A stretch of DNA of 64,000 nucleotides from Phoronis australis (lineage: Eukaryota > Phoronida > Phoronidae): positions 1 through 64,000 of the forward strand of contig NMRA01000313.1 of NCBI GenBank assembly GCA_002633005.1, given 5' to 3'. Below are positions 24,101 to 36,100 of this stretch, one piece after another. Position 1 is the first letter of the stretch. Each line of letters begins with the position of its first letter. Position numbers and translations under genes: made by a program. The notes beneath the pieces were generated by a model. The model did no database searches. It had not been told where the DNA came from and was given only the letters and a program-made list of their open reading frames with translations.

Positions 24101-27100
24101 CGGATGAAACAAGATTTAAATGTGTGCAGATTTAGTGTTTGGGGGGCTCAGATCCAATTTCAAGTGTCAAATTCGGAACACGGCGCAATCGTAACGGAAC
24201 TATGGCTAAGTATACGCTCTCCCGCAATATCTCAGGCGACCGGCAGTGGCTTTGCGCACTACGACTCCGTTTCCGTCGTCTGCTCCACTCAAGAAAATTT
24301 ACTTCATTTTTTAAATAAAGTGGAACGTGAGTGACGATGAAAAAACAGAAGCTGCTGGTAAGATGTGAATTTTAATCGAAACCTTAGTGAATCACTCAGA
24401 AACTTATAATTCTCTCTTTGTCAAATCTTAACTTAAGACGATTTCCAAAACAATACCGTCATTATTCCCAACACGAAAAACGGATTTGGTCTTTTGGGCA
24501 TTTGAAGACTATTTTAAATTCAACAAATTTGTTACGAACCGATTGCACAAAATATAAAACGTGTAATAAGCATTACAAAAAGAAGTACATGTAGGTTTCG
24601 TGAGCAAACGCTGCGGACTATAAACACGTAGGTCTCATAGTATCAGCTTAGAAGTTAAGTCGTGGTGGTGTAGTGGTAGAGCACGCGCGCTCTATCCGCC
24701 AGGTCGTGAGTTCGAGTCTTTGGTATTTGCAGTTTTCCTGTTTGACACGGTCTCCGTGTTTTTGTTTTGCCTTTTTTTCTTGGATAATACTTCAGGAATC
24801 AAGGAAAATGCTTGACTTTTAGAGGAAAAAAACAAAAAAATTTCCTGGGCGGGATAGGGGCAAACCCCCCTCCCGACCTCCCCCATTCGGTTATGTGCGC
24901 AAATGCTTAGAGACAAAATGTTGAACCCCCCTTGTGATACGCCACTGGCTACCCGTGTGTAAAGGATTTGCGTGATGTACAATATTCATAACTGCGAAGT
25001 TTTTATTTTAGCGAAAATGTGAAAAGTACTGGCCAGAATCAACGAAAAACGAACACCACGGTGACATTGCTGTGACTCTGAACAAAGAAGAGGTGCTACC
25101 GGATTACACTATCAGGACTTTGACTTTCAATGTAAGTAGCTAATTGCAATGGTTTGGTGTCATTTTGACCATTTTACTTTACACGTGTTCTGTGTGGTAT
25201 ATTATGGTGTTAGACTCCTTGCCATACTTGGTCCGGAGCTATATCATTCGCCTAATTCCAGTTGTTCAACCATGCATTCACCCAGAATCATCAACCATGT
25301 TACTTCAACTCCCTCTCCCGGAGGCTTTCTGTCATTACGTGTCTGCATTCAAGTTGCTCTAGCCAGGTCGCAGTCATAACGGACTGACCCTGAGAAAAAT
25401 TGGGATTTATCATCTCTTAATTTGCTCAAGCAATCTAATTCACGCGTTTCTGTCAGTTAATGAAACCTCGTAATGCTTTACTTATGACAACGTTTACATG
25501 TACTCCTTACGGAGGTTTGCAACATCAACATGATCAGGGTCTATTCCTTAGGAACCGGGTATATCACGTGTTGAGTTTTTTCAAAGACAGTGCTGTTTAA
25601 AATGTGCAAGCATGACCGCCCTCTAGAAAGACGTGGACAAGTGCAGAAGACACACTTACTCAGAGCTTGCATTTCATCGCTAGATAGCTCATTAGAAAAT
25701 CTTACACCATCTGCTTCCTTAGGCATTACATTAATTGATATATTTGGCTTCATTTGTTTACTTTGGACACCTCCATCACTTCAGTCAAACGTCAAGCGTA
25801 TAGCCATCTACCTTGATATGTTTCCTTCGGTGAAGTGGCTATTGAATTAATAGATAGTTGATTGAACAGGTAGTAAAAGAACATTTCAGTCAGCGCCTCA
25901 TCCAGATTTTTAAGGCCAATCCCTCGCTACAAGGAGTTATATTTGAGTGGTCAACGATTGCGCACTTCGTGAAAACAATCTATTGACAATCTAGTGTTAA
26001 CGTTGTCTCTGGTGAAAGTTTTGTATTTGTTTCAGAGGTGCGGTGATTATAGAAGTGTGACCCAATTTCACTTCACGGTGTGGCCGGACCACGGCGTTCC
26101 TAAGGTTGCAACGTCCCTCCTTAACTTTAGACGTAAAGTGCACCTACAAGACGGCACGAAAGAGGGCCCAGTCATAGTACACTGCAGGTAGAAAATAAGA
26201 GGAACGGATGTTCTTTCACTATTTCAATCTACATTACGGACTGTTCTGAGTAAACAATGAAGCGAGGCCTATCATATGTTACCCTTGTGAAGTCCCACGA
26301 GCGCATAGCCAGTGTGGCAGAAATCCGTGCAAAAGCAGCCTTCTCTACAATGTGTTTGTGATCCTGTTCCACGAATGGTGCCGTGTTTAAATCAGTGTTA
26401 TCAAACTGGGTCCTCAGGAAGCAAACGGCTCATGCACGCAAGGGTACATGTACATTCACGATGCCAAGCTTTTGAGTCAATCCTTAAGTCCTTTACACAC
26501 CCTAGAACAACTAGCACCAGACAGTGTAACTTGCCCCAGTTTAAAGTCCTTGTTGCAAACTGCCCATGTGGTTCTAGTATCCGAAAATACTTACTACATA
26601 AATTCCTATTTTCGACACCCTTTCTTTATGTTCTTTTCGCCTTTCTTGCCAAAAGCGATTTTTTAACAGTATTTGACCCTTCTCTCTGAGCGTATGATTA
26701 CCGGTTGTCATCGGTTATTTCCGTGCTCACATTTCCGGCTCATCAGTTCAGGAACTTGTCCTGAACGCCGCCATTTTTTCCTTGTAACTGAATGTGCTAT
26801 GGCTAGCTCGAAAAGTCTTCATTATTTTGTTTCATTAGTAATATATCGTGATTCGTTTGCATATGTAGTGTATTTATAGTTTGTAGTTAGTGGTCTTTGA
26901 TTTTTTTGGAATGTTACGCGTACTTAGTATGTTAAAATAAAATTGGTGTTCAGTTCCTTACGTAGGCGGGTCGAATCTAGGAACCAATATGGGTCGAACC
27001 AATTTTTTTTCGGTTTTATTTTTTTCCTCGTTTTGAAAAAGTACTTTACTATCATCGGAAAGGTAGTACATTCTACCCAGTAAAAATCGATAAGTATCAA

Positions 27101-30100
27101 AAATCGGGGCAAGCAGTGTAAAGTTATTGCAAGTTTTGTGGCGAAATTTGGGTCACTTTGTTTGGATCGCGTCGGCCATATTGGAGGACAGCGGGACAAG
27201 TTACGAGTTTAAAACTTTGTGTAAATTGTTTTCGCCAACAAATTACGGTGAAATTTAGCTAGACATATCTTTACTTACTATTCTGCACGATTCAACAGTG
27301 TTCACCAAATTTCAGCCTCGCAGTTGTTACTCATTAAGAGATAAACTTGTGTGCTCACATTCCCGTTGGACTTCGTCTCATTTCTGGCGGCACCTACAAT
27401 GTCGACATTTGCTGACCTGAAAGGCATGTTCAATCGGCTACTTTGTAATTTGTGAAGATTTAACGTTGATACATTTTGACAAACGTTGCTACAAAAAAGA
27501 AACTTTGTTCAATTTTCGTGTTTTTTGTGTTTGTCGCCAGCGACCAGTTAGGCCTAAGGGTAGTCTTGGCGCAAAGCTGGCGTGCGTTCAGTAGGCGCTA
27601 GGACCTAGGCTAGGACCTTGCAAAATCCTAGTCAAAGTCACATGTTCTCATTTAAAATACACGGCAATATCTCACGTAATCTCGCGAAGTCTTGCTTCTT
27701 AGCGAGGTCCTAGCGCTACTGAACGGGAGGCTGTATAGGCCTACTAACAAGCTGTATTTTGACTATAGTCTTCACTGGTAGCTGGTGACTGAGGCTAACT
27801 AAGGTCTGCCGCGGCAGTGTGACACAGGACTAACCAGCCCGTAATTTCATGCAAGTGTCTGAAACTACCCTTGAATATATGCAGCATTTATCATTTGACC
27901 ATTTTACTTCGACAAAACAGCTTGCAACCGCATGCATTTACCATTCGCCAGTGTCTGGTCTCGATCCGCACCGGGTCCGATAGGCTGCGGTCCCGAGTCT
28001 AGCAAAATAATTTCTGTCAAAATTTATTCGCCACATTTCTTCAGCAAATTCCATAAAATTGTCCGTAGTTTGATTTTATCAAAATTAAGGCGCGCTGTCG
28101 ATTTTTTTATCCCCGTTTGCTGGCTGGTAACAGTACAGGCACTGCTCCAGTCGCACTGACGGCGTTTTCTCGGCTTATGTTCCTGAATGAATTGTACTTC
28201 CGGGTTCGCAGCAAGTTCAAAATGGCGGTGTTTCTTCGGGTGCGAATCGTGAGTGGCGCGTTCATTTAAACTGTTTTCGAGTACGGATCGTGTATTAGTT
28301 ATGGGGTAGGTACTTCTTGGATCCTTATAACATCTTCTAACCATGTAATAAGGGTTAACAACGCGTGAGACAAGGACTTTAAGCGTATCGTCCACACACA
28401 TATATCTGTTCAGCTCTGCGCGTGCGTATCTTCGCAAAAAATACGAATGCGAATGCTGCTAAATCCCGTATGTAAACTCATTGCGAGAGCGCCCACAGTG
28501 TATCTTAAGATTACTCGCTATCCAGGTTTGAGGCCACACAGCAATTAGAAATAGTGCAAGGTAGCCTAGAACAAGTTACTCGAACTCGATATTGAATAAA
28601 TTGTGACAAGTGAGGCAAGTTGCAATACTTTAAATGGCGTCCAGACGGCACCCAAATGTGGTGACAATTCGTTCCAGGAGTAACTTGTTCTAGGGCAAGT
28701 CTGTTGTTGAACAGCACGTACATGTAAGCAACCCAATTGGCACAGCAAGCTTCCGGGTGTCTGGTCGATTCAAGTAATTCCTGCCTCCAGTTCAGCACCG
28801 CCAGTACCTCGCGAGATTACGTGAGATATTGCCGTGTATTTTAAATGAGAACACGTGACTTTGGTTAGAGTCTATCTAGGTCCTAGCGTAGGTCCTAGCG
28901 TTACTGAACGCACGCCTGGTGTAGTAGTTATTTGCATTGAGCTCTTATTATGAGCGCAGGCGAAGAGCTACCCGGCTCAAATGAAAATTTATTCAACTCT
29001 ATCATACCTCACGTCTGAGGCGAAATGAACGTTAAGGATTTTCCTTCGCGAGACTGTGTTGTAGATTTCTTTTACCTAGCGTGAGTAGATCCTGTCAGCA
29101 TGCGGGCCAGGTAAGCTAAGTACTTTAAATCCCCGTCACACCAGAGGCTCGTTGCCACTACCGTCCTTGGTCAAAACCGCCATGACCGTAGTGACACCGC
29201 CAATTAGTGTTTCATAGTTTTCCCCTACCCGTCACTCGTGTTTTTTCACGGTGCTACTGAGGGACCAGGACGGAACTACGGCAGTGTCACTGCGGACTTA
29301 GCGACCCCATTGAGTTACCACTGCGGATTTATGGCGGTGCCACGGCGATCATTGACGGCTGGTCTGCGGTGTTGGCGGCTGCACTGCGGGGCCAGTGAGG
29401 TGCCACTGCTGGGATGGCGGTACTATTGCGGTGCTACTGCAGTGGAGCTGCGTTAGCAGGACGGTTCCATGACGTAAGCGCGGCAGCTATATATGGGAGG
29501 TGGTTTTCGAAGGAATTCATTACCATTTTCGCTCCTGCTGAGGACGTTGCTACTGTTATTACCGTAGTTGTTATTACTGTTATTATTATTACTGTTACTA
29601 TCACTTAGTGATGCCGCCGAAAAGTGCTACAATGGGACGGACTGTCGGAGTGGGGAAAGCCAGCAAGAAGACACCTACTCCAACACCAGCAGATGATGAG
29701 TCTTCACATGATGAGCACGATGATGGGGCTGCTGGTGCTGAGTCTGACCACCAGTCCGCAGCCAGCCAACCAAAGAAGAAAAACGTCCACACCGATCTGA
29801 ATGAGGAGGAAGTAGAAGCCATGGCGGACTGGGTAGGTGACCATCCAGAGCTTTATCACAAGAAGTTAAGTGCTATATAAAAGATAAGGTGAGGAAGGAC
29901 GCGGCGTGGGCTAAGCAGGCAGCCAGATTTGATAAGCCAGTAGCATTCCTGCTGGCATGAATCCATCTCCACCAACATCTATTCAGAGGAATTGGTAATC
30001 TGCGTCAACAAGTCGCACCAACACCTCTGAATGAAATCCTTTATAATTGTGGAACAAGCTGAGTGCGGTTTGAAAATTGCGACGTGCTTCCCATCCAGAG

Positions 30101-33100
30101 CACGAAAGACATTTGGGACGTTCCAGCGATGCTAGAACTTGTCAGCTACAGCTTTCCATTCGTCTCGGGTCGTAGGGCACTGCTTCACCTCGTCTTTAAA
30201 CGCATCAACGATGGCCTTACAGACTTCTTTGACCAGCACAGATAGTGTGTTTGCTGGGATCCAGAAATCGAACTTCATGCTCGCGTATGTGTCTCCAGAG
30301 GCTAAATGGCAAAGAGTTATTAGGCCAGCTTCATCCCTAGGTCCAAGGCCTTTCTGTAGTTGGCGTCCTCCTTCGTGATAAGTGGTCCAACCCTGGCAAT
30401 TAACTCATCGAACATCTCGGACTGAATCCTGAGGAAATTCTTGAACGAGGCTGGATCCTCTCTTCTGAGTTTGACCATAAGCTGGTTGTAGTGGCCAAAC
30501 TGCTCACTTCTCACATCGCCCAGCCAAGGTCCTTCTTCGTCTTTCACGTCTTCTTGTTCTTCGCATCAGGGCAATCATTGGTTGCTCATCTTCTGCCTGC
30601 ACATGAGCAACTGCTGTGCAACAGTCAAATTTCTGTTATTATCTGTGATTCTGTTGAGCTTTCAATACTGGCTGTCGATCCGATTTCATTGAAGATTATT
30701 AGAACACTGAAATTTAAGCAGAAAACCGAAGCTTTTATACTACAAAATAGGCCCGCAGTAGCACCGTGCAAGCACCTCATTGCAACCTCAGTGGAAACGA
30801 CATTGCCATCACAAGCACCTCAATAACACCGCCGGCATCTCCATAGGAAGGCAATAGTGAGCGCAGTAGTATCGCCAAATTTTCTAAAATTCCTCCCTGG
30901 CTCTGCAGTGATACCCGCATACCATCAGTGCTACCGTGGTAGTACCGTGGTAGCATCGCCTTAATCGCAGTAGAACCGCCACACGGTATCTGTATGGTCG
31001 CTAGTCTATGTTTTCGGCAGTTGTAGGTCTACTGCGGAAGCACGGCAGTGATGGAGGTGCTACTGGGGTCCTTGTGCGGTGCCACGGCGGTCATGGCGGT
31101 GTCGCGACGATCCCACTGTGGATTGGGTCAACCCTCGGTGGCACTGCGGAAGTTTTGAACATGTACAAAGTTTCCGCCGTGCCGCCGCGATCAATGGCGG
31201 AACCATTGCGAAACCACGGCGATCATGGCGGTGCCACTGCGTTTTATACTGTACAGGCACCGCAGCGGCACCGCATCTCCTGTGTAACGGGGGTAGGCCT
31301 ATTACCGCACCTGACAAAAATCTCGAGTTTCCCGCGATCTGATTGGCTAGAATGAGTAGCTTGACCGACATGTAGGAACTGCATGTATATACGTTGTAAT
31401 TTGTCAAAAATATGTGCCCGTTTTGAGGACAAAAGAGAGCGTTCTCACTAGAGATTGTTCCTGAATTTGCAGTGAAACAAAATACACCGCGTCCATTCCA
31501 TAGTGTAACAGTGGTCATGACATCTCTTCGTGAACTCCGTTTGTACAATCGGCGTGTTGTTGTTTTGCAGTGCTGGTGTTGGTCGCACAGGCACCTACAT
31601 TGCTCTTGACTATTTGTTGGCACAGCATCGAGCAGAGGATGTATTGGATGTGTTCGGATGTGTACAGTTTCTTCGTAGCCAACGTGCCAACATGGTTCAG
31701 ACACTGGTAAGCTGCTGGAAATTTTTTGTGAATGCACCTCTGGTTGAAAAGCGTTCGAGTTCACCATTGTAATTCTTAAACTTATCAAAAATATTGTTAT
31801 TGATTTAAAGGATGGACCAAAACAAATACATTAATCAACCACAACTAAGGAATCCGATGTAGTTCACGTTTTGCTATAACTTGCTTTATACTCATTTTAA
31901 TTGTGAGATCTAGAGAGCATTTCGTAGACCTAGTTTCTTGTTTCGTTTGAAAAGCAAAATCACGTGAGTAAAAGGCATGTATTTTCAGTAGCGTACAGGC
32001 CTGTCCCAGCAAAATGGCTGCCATTAAGCCAGTGACCGGTGAGGTTGGAGTGTTGAATTCTGGGATTGAATTTACATTTTACGTTTCATAAGCGAGGCGT
32101 TTTTGCCACAAGTGCAAGTTGGTGCCCTGAGACTATGGATCTCAGGTCTGGCTTAAGGGAGTACTTATCTTACGTTATAACTTCAGACCAAGCTAAAAAA
32201 ACTCAAACTGGTCAGTTTATGCGTCGAACATGGTCTCGAGCAGTTACGGTCTTTAAGCTCATCCCTTTTACCAAAGTCAAAGTTGGGACAGTTGTAAGAT
32301 TGTACAGAAATGTGTCACACCGTTATATAACTTTTACAGAATCAGTACCACTTCCTGCACAATGCAGTAGCGGAGGCAATTAGATGCGGCGAAACTGCGA
32401 TACAGTGTTCAGAGGCGCAGACTCTCGTACCCGCATTAATGAAGAAGAACCGACAGTCGGGCAAAAGCACTTTGGTGACACAGTTTGAGGTAGTTTATAT
32501 GACTTGGTACTCCAATGACCAATAAACTGATCTAAAAATTGTATAAAGCACGAAGTTACTGATCCAAGGTACACAATTTGACCAATCGATGATTTCTCAA
32601 TTCTTATCGATTTGTTACAGTTGCTCCGAAAAGTGCATCAACTAGAGGTGGCTGATGATGATCGTAATAACGGCGACGACGATGATGACCCAGTCATCTT
32701 AGCTGCACTCATGGCTTGCAATGTCGGCAAAAATCGAGACAAAGAAATCTTTCCTAGTAAGTTTTTACCCAGCTCAATTTTACCTTCATGGTCCTCGAGC
32801 TCGATGTAACTTTTGCTTGGAATTCACAAATCCGTTGCAAAGTTCTTTGTCCTTGAACACAGGTCCACGCCATTGTCTAAGAAACGTTTCTTAGATATAA
32901 AATCAGTTGAGAAAAGGTGCGTTTTTTTAGAATATACACATAGATGTAACTGCTAGTTTTTGAGATAATTTCAAAAATTGTAGGGAGCGATATTCGCTGA
33001 TATAATTTCTTGGCTAGAAACTGGTCCCTGGTTCTAATCTGCGGTCTCGGGCACGATTCACACTCACGCATGAGCTTATGCCTTTCACGTTACATGATTT

Positions 33101-36100
33101 GAGTAAAAATATTTAAAATTACTCGAAGCGTGGAATTCAATGCTGAACTTTCACCTCGGCGCTCTCTAAAGTAATGAGAGCACGAAAGTGACTTCCGATT
33201 GATCCCTACTCACTTTTAGTGGACAGAATATCTATTACTACATAGTGTTTCATTAAAAGCAGCGGAATAAATTCCACTGTCTGTCTATTGTATTGTTTGA
33301 TTATTAAGCTCATTTAGCTTTTTGACACAGCCTGGAATCAAAATTCTCACGCTTTATCAGCGGCAGCCACAGTTGCTTTGTCGGCGGATACTTATTCGCA
33401 GTAGGAAATGTATGAAGCATGATATCCATTTTCATTCATTGATATTTCAAAAGGTTTGCCTTTTTCGTAGTACATCTCAACGCAAAGCAGTGGAAATTTA
33501 CCGCCATTACAATAGCAGGCAAGGTTTTAAAACTATAGGTGACGCTGAACTCCTATCCACCAAAGACCTGAACGCCGTCTGGCGGGTTACTGAATTTCAA
33601 TATGGCGCGGATATTTCAAAAGTCAGCTATTCGTCAATTTTCGAGTCGAGTTCACAGATTAGACCCGGGGCGTAGATTCGAGTTGAAATAGTTTCAAATA
33701 TCCTACTGATTTAAATGTAAACTGGCAGTTGTTAGTTTTCCTTGGGTAATTTCCGCTCATACGTTCGTAGTCTTTTGTAGCTTATTTAGGAACAGCTCAA
33801 GGGATTAGAAGAAACATTAAACAATTTCTTTCCATTTCGTTTCTGTTTGAGATAACGACAATCCCAACTTCGTGGTACTGAACTGTTTACTAGCGATTAT
33901 CAGCAGTTTGTACCAGAAGACACCTCACAAAAAGTTCACACGTAGTCAGTATCGTTACTTTGATTATACATTTTGACAACAGAATAGTCGGTCGTTACGT
34001 CCCATCAGTCACTGTCAAATGCGTTTCCGACAATTCCAGTGTTTTGGGGAGAAACTTTGACGGTTGGTATTCATAATGATTGAGAAATTATTATTTTCTG
34101 TTTGTCTCTCACGTGGGACCATTTGAAACTGGAGTATCATAATTTTGGGTAAAAAGATTCATTGTACGGATCACAATCAGGGTAGCCACTCGTATTTTCA
34201 TCATCACGTGGGCAATTTTGCTGTGAAAATGTTATCAGTGTATTTAATTAACATTCATTTGAAATCTGTCCATAATTCCAAGAAACTCGGCATTGACCGT
34301 CCTGGTGTAATTTAAAAGATTTAGGATAAAAGACCTAAACTTGCAGATAAACTAGTTCACTTTGTGAGACAAACATCATGATATACTGCTACAATGTATG
34401 TATTCACAATTTTGCCACTGGTTCTGTGTGAATCAACATTTTATAAGCATTTTTCATAGCAGTTTCATGGAAAAGTGCTTCTATAAATCAGAAAGCGAAT
34501 CGCGGAATTTCGTTCACGGCACGATTTGGTAGTATTATTTCCCACTATAGCTTGTTGTCTTACATGTACCATAACTATATCATAGCGCAAGTTTAAGGAC
34601 GGGGTTCACCGAGGGCATGTAATAAATGCCCCTAGGCCTATAATGATTATCTGGTGGTGTTCTTGCCAGCTTCTGTGGTTTGTCTCCTTTCTGGGTGTAC
34701 ACTATGAAAGGATTCCGAATATAATTTTCAACGAACTGTCGTCTACATACGTCAGTGCCAACTCCCATCACTTCATTGGGCAGCTCGTACAAAACGTTGA
34801 TGGGTGCAGCTTTTGTATGCCCTCTACTAACAGGAAATTGACATGGTACTTTGAAAAAGTTTGGGTTTTCTGTTTTTAAGAAAACTTTTCTGCAGCCACT
34901 GAAAGTCCTTTGTTTTTCAGGTAACTCGAACAGGCCAATCTTGATGACGCCAATTAAAGGTAGAGGAGATTATATCAACGCAACATATGTTGGAGTAAGT
35001 GTGCCGTGTCTCCTATGTCTTATAGCGCTGTTTTTTTTTCCAGTTGGAGTGTTTGAATTGCGAGGATCTTAAGTTAGTTGAATGTTTTTAAATGCAGTTG
35101 TAATGGTAAGTTCCACGAGGATAGCATCTTCCTCTGTATGTTTTACCAGCTTAACTTGAGAACTTACACAATTTCCACTACCCAAAGATCTGTAAAATTT
35201 AGGCACGTGTATTTTTGTCAAGTGAAGATACATCGAGGTAACATAACGTAAAATTGCCGGAAGGACTTGACAGGGACCTCAGGGGTCTCACACTCCACTG
35301 ATTTATCCACATTATTTTGAAAACGCTTTGCCCAGTCACACATTGTGTGTCATAAAAGAGATAAACATACCAGCAGCTGACGCAGCAAGTAGAACTACTC
35401 TCGTTTATCACATTGGTGTAGACTCATAGTTGAACTGTGGTTTTCTGTAGACCCCAGACCGTCCTGAGTTGCACCATATACCAACTCCGGACGGTCTCTC
35501 ACGACGATTAAGCGTTATGAATTATGATCGCCTGTGTATTCAAATAATGACGCTCTCTATTTATATTTGCCTAGTTTTTCAGTATTTGAAGTTATACAAG
35601 ACATATACATGAAGAGATAATTTCAGGGGGGATGCAAACGAGAAATTGTTAGCGGCTGGGTGAAATAAGTGGCGGTGACTGGGGCACTTTGCAATGAACA
35701 GAACAGGCATCCGTATTCAACGCGGGCTGAATACGGAAAATCTATATTCAACGCGCATTGAATACGGAAAAGTAGTTCTTCCATATCAAACTTCACAATA
35801 CGACATGTATTTCATGGACATATCATCACGCGTATAGGATAGATATGGGTTATACAATGTACGTGTTTGTTCCAGTGGTTATTATATCGAGATTTGTGAT
35901 ATCAGGAAGAGATAACCTCTTCCTGGTGATATACAAAAGTATTTGAACGAGGGCGTTCCGCAAAAGTTTCGAGTCGTCTACTTTAGCACTACACCACTTA
36001 GCATCTGACGTCATCGGACGTGAAAATAGAACACTTAAATGAGCACGCGCAACAATTGTGTGTTCAACAAAAGGCATTGTACCGACATTTATACGCTATG

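Larger units (their letters stand above)
23163..25011 (+). other. RPTP intron with minisatellite and tRNA-like sequence
   Basis: Holds the 21-bp minisatellite (23408-23534), a tRNA-like stretch (24658-24725) and a GC-rich MITE-like fragment (24843-24955). Also a G/C-run fragment at 23970-24020. The rest is unremarkable. Confidence 0.6.
29131..31292. mobile_element. PIF/Harbinger DNA transposon, about 2.2 kb, two decayed ORFs
   Basis: The ends CCCCGTCACACCAGAG and the inverted CTCCTGTGTAACGGGG are imperfect terminal inverted repeats. Inside are a plus-strand MADF/Myb-like ORF (29611-29965) and a minus-strand DDE transposase remnant (30590-29985), the two-gene layout typical of Harbinger. Both subterminal regions are full of GCGGTGCCACTGC-like repeats. 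Confidence 0.75.
26188..31570 (+). other. RPTP intron (5.4 kb), transposon-rich
   Basis: The intron splitting the catalytic P-loop. It contains two oppositely oriented MITEs (27585-27725, 28790-28910) and a Harbinger element (29131-31292). The stretch 26188-27580 shows nothing recognised. Confidence 0.7.

Noticed and set aside
24658-24725. Functional tRNA gene
   Set aside because: Boxes A and B are present but the acceptor and anticodon stems do not pair; kept only as a tRNA-like repeat.
27579-28916. One 1.3-kb transposon with 115-bp TIRs
   Set aside because: The left arm is itself a complete short MITE with both ends (27585-27725), so two inverted MITE copies explain it more simply; the composite option is left open in findings.
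32066-32383. 105-codon ORF overlapping the D1-D2 region
   Set aside because: Out of frame with exon 17 (32340-32489), which encodes the conserved end of D1; the ORF itself has no motif.
33322-33675. 117-codon ORF in the intron before D2
   Set aside because: No family resemblance and no usable splice sites matching the phase of the neighbouring exons.
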